From Acaryochloris sp. IP29b_bin.137 (GTDB lineage Bacteria; Cyanobacteriota; Cyanobacteriia; Thermosynechococcales; Thermosynechococcaceae), in NCBI RefSeq assembly GCF_028285745.1, contig NZ_JANQOP010000047.1, forward strand, positions 1-56,087: 56,087 nt of DNA, written 5' to 3'. Positions within the stretch are counted from its first letter, which is position 1; every line of letters starts with the position of its first letter. Positions 25,183-34,259 of this stretch are shown here, one piece after another. Both the position numbers and the translations under genes were made by a program. Below the pieces are notes generated by a model. That model was not told where the DNA came from. It searched no databases and worked only from the letters and a program-made list of their open reading frames with translations.

Positions 25183-28100
25183 ATGGATAAAGAACAACAA
25201 ATCCAGTTTAAATTTCTCGAAGAAGCAGAAGATTGTTACGACAGAATTGAACGGGTTCTACTCGGTCTAGCCACCCGCGTGGCTGAACCTGAGCAACTGG
25301 ATGACGCCCTCAGGGCCTCCCACTCGGTTAAGGGGGGGGCGGCCATGATGGGGCTGATGGATCTGAGTCAAGTGGCCCACCGTCTGGAAGATTTCTTCAA
25401 GATCTTACGGGTTCACTATGCATCCAAAACCCTGGAGACTGAGGTGGAAACCTTACTTTTGCAGGGGTTAGATAGCTTACGACAAGTGGGCGATCGCTAT
25501 AAGCAGGGGGCAGACATTAATGCTGACTGGCTGGCTGCGCATATCACACCTGTTTTTGACCAACTGCAGATCCATTTGGGAGAGGTGACGGATGAAGATG
25601 AAAATGCCCTACTTAGCAGCGATGACGAAGACATTGATCCAGCTTTACTAATGTTTGAGGATGGCGTGGAAGCTGTTCTTGATCGCATTGAAGGTTATTT
25701 TGGCACTTTACCCACACCCCAACTGGCGGGGGAATTAGCGATGACCGCTGAAGAGCTGGTGGCCTTCGGCCATATGGCCAATTTAGCCCCCTTTATCCAG
25801 CTCTGCCAATCGATCCAGGAACTGGCGACCCAAGTTGTACCGGAGCAAATCCCAGAACTCTCGACGGCGGCTCTCAAGACCTGGCGACGGTCCCATGCGT
25901 TGGTTATTCGCCGTAGTTTTGAGAAGCTGCCCCATGAACTCCTAGACTTTACGCCCACGATTGCTCCCAGCCCTGCGGTCAATTTTGAAACGGCCTTAGA
26001 CTCGGTCGATCTATCAGCTCTGCAAGCTGACTTTGGCACGATTGAATGGCCAGGGGAGACTACCCCAGAAGATGTCGCTGTCGCCAACCTCGCTGATGCT
26101 TCAGGGACGGATCTGCCTAGCCCTGGGCCTTTAGAATCGGTCAATTTAGAAGACATTGCTGTTGAGGATCTGGCTGTTGCCAACCTGGCAGATACCCTAG
26201 CAACCGATCTGCCTAGCCCTGAAGTGCTAGATGAGATTGCCCTTGATGATCCGGCTGTCGCTGGCCTCGCCGATGCTTTGGCCACGGATCTACCTAGCCC
26301 TGAAGCGCTAGAAGCGGTCAATTTAGATGGCATGGCCCTTGATGATCCGGCTGTCGCTGGCCTCGCCGAGGCCTTATCGGTCGAGCTACCGACGCCCGAC
26401 CCTGAGTTAGACTTTCCTGCAGAGATCCCTGCTACAGACTTTTCTCCAGATGACGTGTTCAATGCAGATGCGCTCGCTGATCTGCAGGACTCGATGGAGC
26501 TGGCTGATTTACAGCAGGCCTTTGATGTTGCCTCCGATCTCTTGGAAACCACCGCAGACCCGGAGGTTGAAGAGGAGACTGCTGACCTCCCCTTGACCCT
26601 TGAAGGTGCCGCCCAAATTTTGGAACAGGCCACGGCTGCCCAGCCAGCTGCCGCCCCCGTCAAGCCCCTCAGTGGTAAAACGGTGAGGGTTCCAGTGGAA
26701 CAGCTTGAGCAATTTAATACCTTGTTCGGGAAGTTGATTCTGGAACGGAATACGGTCAATTTGCGTTTTGAGCAGTTGCAAGCCTATACCCAACTGATTC
26801 GACAGCGGATTCGCCAGTTAGAAGCCTCCAATACCCAGTTGCAGCAATGGTATGACCGGGCTTCTATGGAAGGAATTATCCCCGCCGAGGATGCGGCTCC
26901 GGTCCAACCTGAACCTCTTGCCGAATCTAGGTCTGCGGACTTCGATGCCTTAGAGATGGACCAATATACGGACTTGCACCTGATTGCCCAGGAACAGATT
27001 GAGACGATTGTTCAGCTCCAAGAGGTAGGCTCTGATATTGACCTGACCCTCCAGGATATGGGTCAGGCCGTGCGAGATATTAACCAAACCACCCGCTCTT
27101 TACAGAATAATGTCACCCGCACCCAGATGGTGCCCTTCCGAGAAATTGTCAAACGCTTCCCCCGGGTGATTCGAGACTTAAGCGTTCAGTTTAATAAGCC
27201 AGTCAACTTGGTGATGGAAGGGGACGCCACCCTGATTGACCGAGCGGTACTGGAACCCTTGGGAGATGCCCTGAATCATCTCCTTCGCAATGCCTTTGAT
27301 CATGGGATTGGCAATCCAGAACACCGAATTTCGATTGGCAAAGACCCTAAAGGCACGATTACGATTAAAGCCCGTAATCGGGGGGCGCAAACGGTGATTA
27401 CCCTCAGTGATGATGGGGCTGGCATTCGCCTAGATAAGGTCCGTAATCGCTTGCAGGAAATGGGACTCTCTCAGTTGGAAGTCACCCAGATGGAAGAGGC
27501 CGATTTACTCGATTGTATTTTTGAGCCCGGTTTTAGTACGGCAGAGCAAGTGACTGAACTCTCTGGGCGAGGTGTAGGGATGGATGTGGTGCAGAACAAC
27601 CTCCGCGACATCCGAGGTGAAATTCAGGTCTATACCGAACGAAGCGTAGGAACGACCTTTACGGTTACCGTACCCTATACTCTCTCGATTTTGCGAGTGA
27701 TGCTGTTAGAGCATTCGGGATTAATCTTTGCGGTTCCGAGTGATAGCATTCGCGAGCTGTTGCGATTGCAAGCAGACCAAATCCAAAGTCTCGAAGTATC
27801 TCACACATTGACCTGGCAAGATCAATCTATTCCCGTCATCAACCTGGCTCAGCATTGGGCGTTTAATCAAACCCGTCGATTCTCTGAAATGCTAGGAACA
27901 CCTATCATCAATAAACCCACCATTCTAGTGGTTGGGGAGGATGACTATGTGGGTGGCTTAGAAATTGAACGGTTCTGGGGTGAGCAAGAAGTCACCATCC
28001 GCGACATCGCCAGTCCGCTGCCTATGCCCCCCGGTTTTGTTAGCTCTACGGTCTTGGGGGATGGCCGCGTCGTCCCGATTATCGATCCATTGCCCGTGCT

Positions 28101-28560
28101 CAAGTGGTCTCTGGAACGGCAGCAATCCGGTATGGCTGCTCCTGCCGAGCCCCTTCCTTCAGCCAGTTCAGACAATACCATCCTGGTGGTGGATGACTCC
28201 GTTAATGTCCGTCGCTTCCTAGCCTTGACCTTAGAAAAAGCGGGCTATCAGGTCGAGCAGGCCAAGGATGGTCAAGAAGCCGTTGACAAACTGGAAAGCG
28301 GCTTAGTCGTACAGGCAGTGGTCTGTGACATTGAAATGCCCAGACTGGATGGCTATGGGGTGTTGGAAGAAGTCAAAGGCCAGCTTCGGTTTAAAAACTT
28401 GCCGATTGTGATGCTGACCTCCCGCAGTCACGAAAAACATCGCAAGGTGGCCATGAATTTAGGCGCTTCGGCCTACTTCTCCAAGCCGTTTAACGAGCAG
28501 GAGTTGCTCGATACCTTAGCGGCGTTCATAGACCAAAAGACGCCCGAGTTAGTGGGATAG
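25183..28560 (+). CDS. CheA-type hybrid histidine kinase with receiver domain
   Basis: A 1125-residue kinase, the last gene of the operon. An Hpt domain opens it (SHSVKGGA, phosphorylated His47), followed by a second Hpt-like helical part (about 150-250), an acidic Pro/Asp/Ala repeat linker (about 290-410), a dimerisation/catalytic core with HLLRNAFDHGI, DDGAGI and GRGVGMDVV boxes (about 640-830), a CheW-like domain (about 835-950), and a receiver (about 1005-1120) with Asp1049 in VCDIEMPRLDG and the Lys in YFSKPFNEQ. The kinase should phosphorylate the PatA-type regulator and CheY upstream. Arrangement is that of PixL/PilL-type CheA hybrids. The linker is unusually repetitive. Confidence 0.93.
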   Translation: MDKEQQIQFKFLEEAEDCYDRIERVLLGLATRVAEPEQLDDALRASHSVKGGAAMMGLMDLSQVAHRLEDFFKILRVHYASKTLETEVETLLLQGLDSLRQVGDRYKQGADINADWLAAHITPVFDQLQIHLGEVTDEDENALLSSDDEDIDPALLMFEDGVEAVLDRIEGYFGTLPTPQLAGELAMTAEELVAFGHMANLAPFIQLCQSIQELATQVVPEQIPELSTAALKTWRRSHALVIRRSFEKLPHELLDFTPTIAPSPAVNFETALDSVDLSALQADFGTIEWPGETTPEDVAVANLADASGTDLPSPGPLESVNLEDIAVEDLAVANLADTLATDLPSPEVLDEIALDDPAVAGLADALATDLPSPEALEAVNLDGMALDDPAVAGLAEALSVELPTPDPELDFPAEIPATDFSPDDVFNADALADLQDSMELADLQQAFDVASDLLETTADPEVEEETADLPLTLEGAAQILEQATAAQPAAAPVKPLSGKTVRVPVEQLEQFNTLFGKLILERNTVNLRFEQLQAYTQLIRQRIRQLEASNTQLQQWYDRASMEGIIPAEDAAPVQPEPLAESRSADFDALEMDQYTDLHLIAQEQIETIVQLQEVGSDIDLTLQDMGQAVRDINQTTRSLQNNVTRTQMVPFREIVKRFPRVIRDLSVQFNKPVNLVMEGDATLIDRAVLEPLGDALNHLLRNAFDHGIGNPEHRISIGKDPKGTITIKARNRGAQTVITLSDDGAGIRLDKVRNRLQEMGLSQLEVTQMEEADLLDCIFEPGFSTAEQVTELSGRGVGMDVVQNNLRDIRGEIQVYTERSVGTTFTVTVPYTLSILRVMLLEHSGLIFAVPSDSIRELLRLQADQIQSLEVSHTLTWQDQSIPVINLAQHWAFNQTRRFSEMLGTPIINKPTILVVGEDDYVGGLEIERFWGEQEVTIRDIASPLPMPPGFVSSTVLGDGRVVPIIDPLPVLKWSLERQQSGMAAPAEPLPSASSDNTILVVDDSVNVRRFLALTLEKAGYQVEQAKDGQEAVDKLESGLVVQAVVCDIEMPRLDGYGVLEEVKGQLRFKNLPIVMLTSRSHEKHRKVAMNLGASAYFSKPFNEQELLDTLAAFIDQKTPELVG
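26065..26400 (+). repeat. In-frame acidic repeat linker within the cheA-like gene
   Basis: Three to four imperfect copies of about 27-38 residues, each with LAD-LAT-DLPSPE-type or LDDPAVAGLA phrases. At DNA level the 32-33 bases beginning near 26239 recur identically near 26335, 96 bp apart. The linker separates the Hpt part from the dimerisation and catalytic domains and is probably flexible. Confidence 0.7.
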
Positions 28561-28741
28561 TGCTTCTGGTCCTTCCGGGCCACTAAATATCTTTAAACCC
28601 TTGGCAGACCACTCTAAGGCCATAGGAGTTCTGATAGTTACTTGGCAACGAGCGATAGCGAAAGGCTGACCAGCAGGCATGGGGGCTATCATACCAAGAG
28701 CTGCTAAGGTATTTCGTATCAGGGCTGTGGGAGCGAAGTGA

Positions 28742-29125
28742 ATGACAGAAGCCATGAATGTCTTAGGAGGGCCTCTACAGATCTGCTGTACCTCGCCCAT
28801 GACCGGATTTTATCGGGATGGTAAATGCAATACCGGCGCAGGAGATATGGGAGCTCACATTGTTTGTGCTCAAGTCACTGCCGAGTTTTTAACCTATACC
28901 AAAGCGCAAGGCAACGATTTGAGTAGCCCTGCTCCCATGTATGGGTTTCCTGGGTTAAAACCAGGAGATTGTTGGTGTTTATGTGCGTCACGCTGGCAGC
29001 AGGCCCTAGAAGCCGGTGTAGCACCGCCTGTGAAGTTAGCCGCGACCCATGCCATCGCGCTTGAGCATGTCTCCCTGGATGATCTGAGGCAATATGCCGT
29101 CGATGCTGAATCTGGAAGCAGCTAG
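28742..29125 (+). CDS. DUF2237 family protein
   Basis: A 127-residue protein matching the conserved DUF2237 family along its whole length: NVLGGPLQICCTSPMTGFYR at the start, CNTGAGDMGAHIVCA (about 28-42), LSSPAPMYGFPGLKPGD (about 60-76) and CLCASRWQQALEAGVAPPV (about 78-96). The family has many conserved Cys and Gly residues but no known function; it is found in bacteria and some eukaryotes. Start is the ATG at 28742. It is 181 bp after the chemosensory operon and is followed by the PAP2 gene; neither spacing suggests an operon. Confidence 0.88.
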   Translation: MTEAMNVLGGPLQICCTSPMTGFYRDGKCNTGAGDMGAHIVCAQVTAEFLTYTKAQGNDLSSPAPMYGFPGLKPGDCWCLCASRWQQALEAGVAPPVKLAATHAIALEHVSLDDLRQYAVDAESGSS

Positions 29126-29255
29126 AGATAAACGATGCGGCCATACATTGAGCAGGATGAGCACCAATAACCTTACGTTAAGGTATATAAAGTAAAGTAA
29201 ATCCTTCAGGTTGTGTTTTGTCCACCTGCTACTTTGACGTCGATTTCATCTTTTT

Positions 29256-29933
29256 ATGTTTAAATCTCGGCAGTGGTTGGCTCAGCTAGGCCAATCGCTC
29301 TATTCCCCCTGGCAACGCCTTGGGATCGTGGCAGCAGCATTAGCGTTGGGCATCTTTGTTGTGATCGCAACGCTTCTTCCCCAATCAGAATCCCTCGACA
29401 CTCAGATTTTGCTGGCCATTCACCACCTCCATACCCCTACCTTGGATCGGTTGATGGTGCTCGTCACCTATCTGGGCGAGCCGCTAATCTTATTCCCTTT
29501 TACCCTGGGAATGGGAGGACTATTATTCTGGCAAAAACGACGCCTAGAAGCCATAACCTTTGTGATCGCGATTGGTGGTTCCCTAGGATTAAATATCTGG
29601 TTAAAAGAACTGTTCGCCCGACATCGCCCTGCTCTATGGGACCAAGTTTTACAGGTGCCCTTTTACAGTTTTCCTAGTGGCCATGCCATGGTTTCTTTAG
29701 TCTTCTACGCGGTGCTGGTTTATGGTTTGATTCGCCAGTTTCAATCCCGCCGATTTTTAATGCTGACTGTGGGCACTGGCTTGATTGCAGCCATTGGGTT
29801 TAGTCGGCTCTATATCGGTGTTCATTGGCCTACAGACGTCGTTGCAGGGTATGCGGCTGGTTTGGTGTGGTTGACCCTGTGCCTTATCGTTCAGTCTATG
29901 CTGCTAGGGCGCAGCAAGTCGGTAACGGGGTAA
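29256..29933 (+). CDS. PAP2-family phosphatase, membrane-bound
   Basis: A 225-residue polytopic protein with about six hydrophobic segments. The three signature boxes of the type-2 phosphatidic acid phosphatase family are all visible: K-x6-RP in KELFARHRP (about residue 113-121), PSGH in YSFPSGHAMVS (about 133-143), and SR-x5-H-x3-D in SRLYIGVHWPTDV (about 187-199). The last His and Asp are catalytic. Substrates in the family include phosphatidic acid and undecaprenyl pyrophosphate, so it may act in lipid or cell-wall precursor recycling; which is not shown. Start is the ATG at 29256. It is convergent with ndhD, 10 bp apart. Confidence 0.92.
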   Translation: MFKSRQWLAQLGQSLYSPWQRLGIVAAALALGIFVVIATLLPQSESLDTQILLAIHHLHTPTLDRLMVLVTYLGEPLILFPFTLGMGGLLFWQKRRLEAITFVIAIGGSLGLNIWLKELFARHRPALWDQVLQVPFYSFPSGHAMVSLVFYAVLVYGLIRQFQSRRFLMLTVGTGLIAAIGFSRLYIGVHWPTDVVAGYAAGLVWLTLCLIVQSMLLGRSKSVTG

Positions 29934-29943
29934 GGTGAAAGTT

Positions 29944-31563
29944 CTAAAATTCGGATGGCTTAAGAAGGGGAGCTTGTCGAAACTCTGCTTGCGCTAAGTC
30001 ACTGGAGGCAGAAGCGACGGTCGTTGTTTCTCGCAGAGCAATTGAGGGCACAGAGGGACGGATATAAGCAACCAACTGGGTAGTCTTAGCATCGTAAATC
30101 TGAGTAATGATTTTGGGATAGAGACCAATACCAATAATGGGAACCAGCAAACAGGCAATCACAAAGATTTCCCGAGGTTCGGCATCGACTAGCTTCTCGT
30201 GGGACGTGAGTTCCTTATTCTCAGGTCCATAGAAGATTTCCCGCAGCATGGACAGCAGATAAATCGGCGTCAGAATCACGCCAATACCCGCCAAAATTAC
30301 CACCGGTACGCGGAAGGTGAGGCTATAAGCATCGCTGGTTGCTAGGCCGACAAATACCATCAATTCAGCGACAAAACCGCTCATCCCCGGTAGGGCTAAG
30401 GAAGCCATCGAACAGGTGGTGAACATGGCAAAGATCTTAGGCATGTTCTGGGCCACGCCCCCCATCTCTTCCAGAATCAAAGTATGGGTGCGATCGTAAG
30501 TCGCGCCAACCAGGAAGAAGAGACTGGCACCAATCAAGCCGTGAGAGACCATTTGCAGAACAGCGCCACTCATTCCCAAATCCGTAAAGGAGGCAATGCC
30601 GATCAGGACAAAGCCCATATGCGAAATGGATGAATAAGCAATTTTACGTTTGAGATTGCGCTGGGCAAAGGAGGTAAGGGCCGCGTAAATGATATTGACG
30701 ACACCCAGAATAATCAAAGCGGGAGCAAAATAGGCATGGGCATCAGGGAGTAACTCCACATTCATGCGAATTAACGCATAGCCCCCCATCTTTAAAAGAA
30801 TTCCGGCCAACAGCATGTGAACCGGGGCTGTGGCTTCGCCGTGGGCATCCGGTAACCAGGTATGCAGCGGCACAATCGGCAACTTGACTGCAAAGGCAAC
30901 TAGAAAGCCCGTGTAACAGAGCAGTTGGAAAGTTAACGGATAATCTTTTGCCGCTAGGGACTGCAGGTCAAAGGTCAAGTCGGGGCCAAAGAAGGCCATT
31001 GCCAAGGCTGCTACCAAAATAAATAGGGAGCTGATGGCGGTATAAAGAATAAATTTCGTCGCTGCATAAAGCCGTTTGTAGCCGCCCCAAATCGAGAGCA
31101 ACAGATACACTGGCACCAATTCCAATTCCCAGACCAAGAAAAAGACCAGCAGATCTTGAACGGCGAACACCGCAATCTGACCACCGTACATGGCCAAGAT
31201 CAAGAAATAGAAGAGTCTTGGCTTATAGGTGACGGGCCAGGAGGCCAGGATCGCCAAAGAAGTAATAAATCCTGTTAGCAGAATCAACGGCATGGATAAG
31301 CCGTCTGCTCCAACAGACCATTGCACACCTAGTTGGGGAAGCCAGTCGTAGTGTTCCACCATCTGCAGCCCAGACTCGGCAAAGTCGTACTGGGTGTAAA
31401 AGGCGTAGATCAATAAGACAAAATCAATCAGGCCAATCACCAGTGCATACCAGCGAATGGGATCACCTTTACCCTTTGGATCTGGAATAAAGGGCAGAGC
31501 GACGGTGGCCACAATTGGGAAGAAAATCAGAGTTGACAGCCAAGGAAATGTATCTGGATTCAT
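29944..31563 (-). CDS. ndhD: NAD(P)H-quinone oxidoreductase subunit 4 (NdhD)
   Basis: A 539-residue protein of normal NdhD length with about 14 transmembrane helices. It carries the proton-pumping antiporter-like signature of NdhD/Nuo[22 protein letters not shown] (split; charged Glu in the WELELVP loop), [18 protein letters not shown] (residues around 200-235), and [13 protein letters not shown]. It belongs to NDH-1, the thylakoid complex for respiration and cyclic electron flow. The pairing with ndhF immediately upstream is the layout of the D1/F1 respiratory-type set; I infer this subtype, as the sequence alone does not prove it. The ATG at 31563 follows ndhF by 56 bp. Confidence 0.96.
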   Translation of the reverse strand: MNPDTFPWLSTLIFFPIVATVALPFIPDPKGKGDPIRWYALVIGLIDFVLLIYAFYTQYDFAESGLQMVEHYDWLPQLGVQWSVGADGLSMPLILLTGFITSLAILASWPVTYKPRLFYFLILAMYGGQIAVFAVQDLLVFFLVWELELVPVYLLLSIWGGYKRLYAATKFILYTAISSLFILVAALAMAFFGPDLTFDLQSLAAKDYPLTFQLLCYTGFLVAFAVKLPIVPLHTWLPDAHGEATAPVHMLLAGILLKMGGYALIRMNVELLPDAHAYFAPALIILGVVNIIYAALTSFAQRNLKRKIAYSSISHMGFVLIGIASFTDLGMSGAVLQMVSHGLIGASLFFLVGATYDRTHTLILEEMGGVAQNMPKIFAMFTTCSMASLALPGMSGFVAELMVFVGLATSDAYSLTFRVPVVILAGIGVILTPIYLLSMLREIFYGPENKELTSHEKLVDAEPREIFVIACLLVPIIGIGLYPKIITQIYDAKTTQLVAYIRPSVPSIALRETTTVASASSDLAQAEFRQAPLLKPSEF

Positions 31564-31619
31564 GAACCGCTATCTCTATTCAACGGATTGAGCAACGACG
31601 AGGAAAAAATGAAAAGACG

Positions 31620-33683
31620 TTAGATGACCGTGGCAATCGAGATCCCCAAGACTGCCATAAAGATGATGAACAGGTAGAACTGGATACGGCCACTTTCCAA
31701 GTACTTAAGCCCTTCCCCAGTCAATACTGCGAGGAATCCAGCGAAGTTAACGATGCCATCGACGACTTTGAAGTCAACCTCTAGGACCTGACGGGCAATC
31801 CGGCGACAGCCCTTGATGATGGTGCGCTCATAGAGGTCATCAATAAACCACTTGTTGAGGGAGAACTCATACAGGGACGGGAATCGATTTGCGATCGCAG
31901 CCGGATCCACTTGCCGAGTTCTATACATGAGTGAGGCCAGGGTGATCCCAATTAAGGCAATACCGACCGAATTCCCGGCCATCAACAAAAACTCAGACCA
32001 TTCAAACTCAGCCGCTGCTTCTAGAGCCGCATTGGCTTCACCAGGAGCGTAAATAAAAGCTTCAAACCGATTGTTGAACGGCATGCCCAGTAGACCGATA
32101 GCAATGGAGGGCAGCGCCAACACCATCAACGGCAGGGTCATGGTAATTGGAGATTCATGGGGTTCATCCGCATGGTGATGATCGTCATGATGATGAGCCT
32201 CTTGCTCAGCCACCATCGTCAACTCCCGGGGATCCATGGCGCCAGGGCCGAAGTTGAGGGCCGGGGATTTGCCATCAATCTGTTCACGCAAAGCATTGAT
32301 ATTGCCCCGGAAGTCTCCTTCAAAGGTGGAGAAATACATGCGGAACATATAAAAGGCGGTCAGACCTGCGGTTAGCCACCCCACTAGCCACAAGGCAGGA
32401 TTGGCTGCAAAGGCAGAACTGAGAATCTCATCCTTAGACCAAAAGCCCGCAAAAGGCGGAATACCGCAAATGGCGAGGCAACCGACTAAAAAGGTCAGTC
32501 CTGTGACGGGCATATACTTGCGAAGGCCGCCCATCAAGCGCATATCTTGAGCCAGGGCGGGGTTATGACCGACCACTGCTTCCATACCGTGGATGACCGA
32601 GCCCGATCCTAAAAACAGCATGGCCTTGAAGTAGGCATGGGTCATCAGGTGGAAGAGACCCGCAGAATAGGCACCGATGCCCATGGCCATCACCATATAG
32701 CCCAATTGGGAAATGGTGGAGTAGGCCAGACCTTTCTTAATATCGTTTTGGGTGACCGCAATCGTCGCTCCCAAGAAGGCGGTAATCGCGCCAGTCCAGG
32801 CAATAAACTGCATGGCGGTGGAGATGCCCGAGAACACGGGAAACATCCGAGCGACTAGGAAGACACCAGCAGCCACCATCGTTGCTGCGTGAATCAGGGC
32901 CGAAATGGGAGTCGGACCTTCCATGGCTTCCGGTAGCCAGACATGAAGGGGGAACTGGGCTGACTTAGCCATGGGTCCCATAAATACCAAAATAGCGAAG
33001 ATGGCCGCCACCACTCCGCTGAGTTCACCGGTCGACACTAGAGACTGCAACCGCTCTCCCATAATGTCGAATTCAAAACTATTGGTGGCCCAATACAGGC
33101 CTAAGATGCCGAGCAGTAACCCAAAGTCACCGACTCGGTTTGTTACAAATGCTTTTTGGCAGGCGTTGGCGGCGGGCTTGCGGTCATACCAGAATCCCAC
33201 CAGCAGGTAGGAACACATCCCTACCAATTCCCAAAAAATATAAATTTGCACCAAGTTAGGGCTAACGACGAGTCCCAACATGGAGAAGCTAAATAGACTT
33301 AAATATGCATAAAACCTTACATAACCAGGGTCATGAGCCATGTACCCATCGGTATAAATCATCACCAGGAAGGCAACGGTGGTGACCACCACTAACATCA
33401 GGGAGGTCAGATGATCGATGGTATAGCCCATCGTCAGGTGAAACGCTCCTGCTGAGGCCCATTCAAAGGTCATTAGATAAGGATCATGATCTTGAATCTG
33501 ACTCCATAAAATAGCGAAGGAGAGGACCATTGCCGCTCCCATCAAGGAGACAATAAAGGCCGCATTGATTTGACGGAGAGCGTTGGTTTGTTTGTTATAG
33601 GAAATTAACCCTAAACCAACGAGAAATGCACCGCCCAACGGCAATACAGGGATAAGCCAAGCAAATTGATATAACGAGTCCAT
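31620..33683 (-). CDS. ndhF: NAD(P)H-quinone oxidoreductase subunit 5 (NdhF)
   Basis: A 687-residue NdhF of normal length. Core motifs include YIFWELVGMCSYLLVGFW, KAFVTNRVGDFGLLLGI, SAQFPLHVWLPEAMEGPTPI (about residues 245-264) and HLMTHAYFKAMLFLGSGSV, the broken helices and charged residues that drive proton pumping. A His-rich loop (EAHHHDDHHHADEPHES, about 497-513) is common in cyanobacterial NdhF. With NdhD it forms the distal membrane arm of NDH-1. It starts at the ATG at 33683; the upstream region is AT-rich and has a short palindrome (see 33710). Confidence 0.96.
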   Translation of the reverse strand: MDSLYQFAWLIPVLPLGGAFLVGLGLISYNKQTNALRQINAAFIVSLMGAAMVLSFAILWSQIQDHDPYLMTFEWASAGAFHLTMGYTIDHLTSLMLVVVTTVAFLVMIYTDGYMAHDPGYVRFYAYLSLFSFSMLGLVVSPNLVQIYIFWELVGMCSYLLVGFWYDRKPAANACQKAFVTNRVGDFGLLLGILGLYWATNSFEFDIMGERLQSLVSTGELSGVVAAIFAILVFMGPMAKSAQFPLHVWLPEAMEGPTPISALIHAATMVAAGVFLVARMFPVFSGISTAMQFIAWTGAITAFLGATIAVTQNDIKKGLAYSTISQLGYMVMAMGIGAYSAGLFHLMTHAYFKAMLFLGSGSVIHGMEAVVGHNPALAQDMRLMGGLRKYMPVTGLTFLVGCLAICGIPPFAGFWSKDEILSSAFAANPALWLVGWLTAGLTAFYMFRMYFSTFEGDFRGNINALREQIDGKSPALNFGPGAMDPRELTMVAEQEAHHHDDHHHADEPHESPITMTLPLMVLALPSIAIGLLGMPFNNRFEAFIYAPGEANAALEAAAEFEWSEFLLMAGNSVGIALIGITLASLMYRTRQVDPAAIANRFPSLYEFSLNKWFIDDLYERTIIKGCRRIARQVLEVDFKVVDGIVNFAGFLAVLTGEGLKYLESGRIQFYLFIIFMAVLGISIATVI

Positions 33684-33709
33684 CGTTGACGCTGTTTGCG
33701 ATAGAAAAC

Positions 33710-33724
33710 TTTACAGTTTGTAAA
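33710..33724. promoter_or_regulatory. Small palindrome upstream of ndhF
   Basis: TTTACA-GTT-TGTAAA, a 6-bp inverted repeat with 3-base centre at 33710-33724, 27 bases before the ndhF ATG on the other strand. It may be an operator or belong to the 5' leader. No regulator is known for it, and such short palindromes arise by chance. Confidence 0.3.
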
Positions 33725-33863
33725 ACTTTTTACATTGTTACATATTTCCAGGCCGTTTTTCGACTTGAAAATCTTAAGATTAACCGACAGAATATCGGTC
33801 CCAAAGACTATCTAGGATATTGTTGTGGGTTAATCCGCTCGCACTCAGGGATGTAAAGTTAGG

Positions 33864-34214
33864 TTACCCTGCCAGTAATAGCGATGGAACAATCTGACAT
33901 AGCCCTTCCTCCAGCAAGTGCAATGCGTCGGTGCGATCACAAAACTGGTCAATCCGATGGACCAGGCGACCCTGGTGGAATAGCAGCAGGCTGGGAATAT
34001 TCGTTAGCCGATATTGACTGGCAATGGGAAAATTTTCGTCAGCATTGATAGTGACAATTTTGAGTGCCGAACCGTAATCTGCTTGGATCTGGATGAGCCA
34101 CGGTTCTACCCAGCGACAGACTCCACACCAAGGAGCCCAAAAACTGACTAAAACGGGCGTTTCAGACTGCAAAACGTCTGGGTTAAAGGTTTGGGTATTG
34201 GTCGAAGGCAGCAT
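33864..34214 (-). CDS. Thioredoxin-like protein with CGVC active site
   Basis: A 116-residue thioredoxin-fold protein: VLVSFWAPWCGVCRWVEPWL holds the active site W-C-G-V-C at about residues 29-35, followed by ITINADENFPIASQYRLTNIPSLLLFHQG with the cis-Pro (I-P) near residue 76. The CGVC in place of the standard CGPC is a variant of the active site, seen in some cyanobacterial paralogues. The protein has no export signal. It is likely a dithiol oxidoreductase in the cytosol; the client is unknown. It is 45 bp upstream of the NnrU-like gene's end, same strand. Confidence 0.9.
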   Translation of the reverse strand: MLPSTNTQTFNPDVLQSETPVLVSFWAPWCGVCRWVEPWLIQIQADYGSALKIVTINADENFPIASQYRLTNIPSLLLFHQGRLVHRIDQFCDRTDALHLLEEGLCQIVPSLLLAG

Positions 34215-34259
34215 GCTCAGCGGTGATTCAGAGAAGAGATTTTATCAGCTGGGATCATG

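Noticed and set aside
25695-26759. 354-codon minus-strand frame inside the cheA-like gene
   Set aside because: It is Ser/Ala-rich antisense of the acidic repeats, with no domain or ribosome binding site; the sense frame is a clear CheA.
28549-28800. 83-codon minus-strand frame between the CheA gene and DUF2237
   Set aside because: Overlaps the ends of two clear genes and shows no protein-like features.
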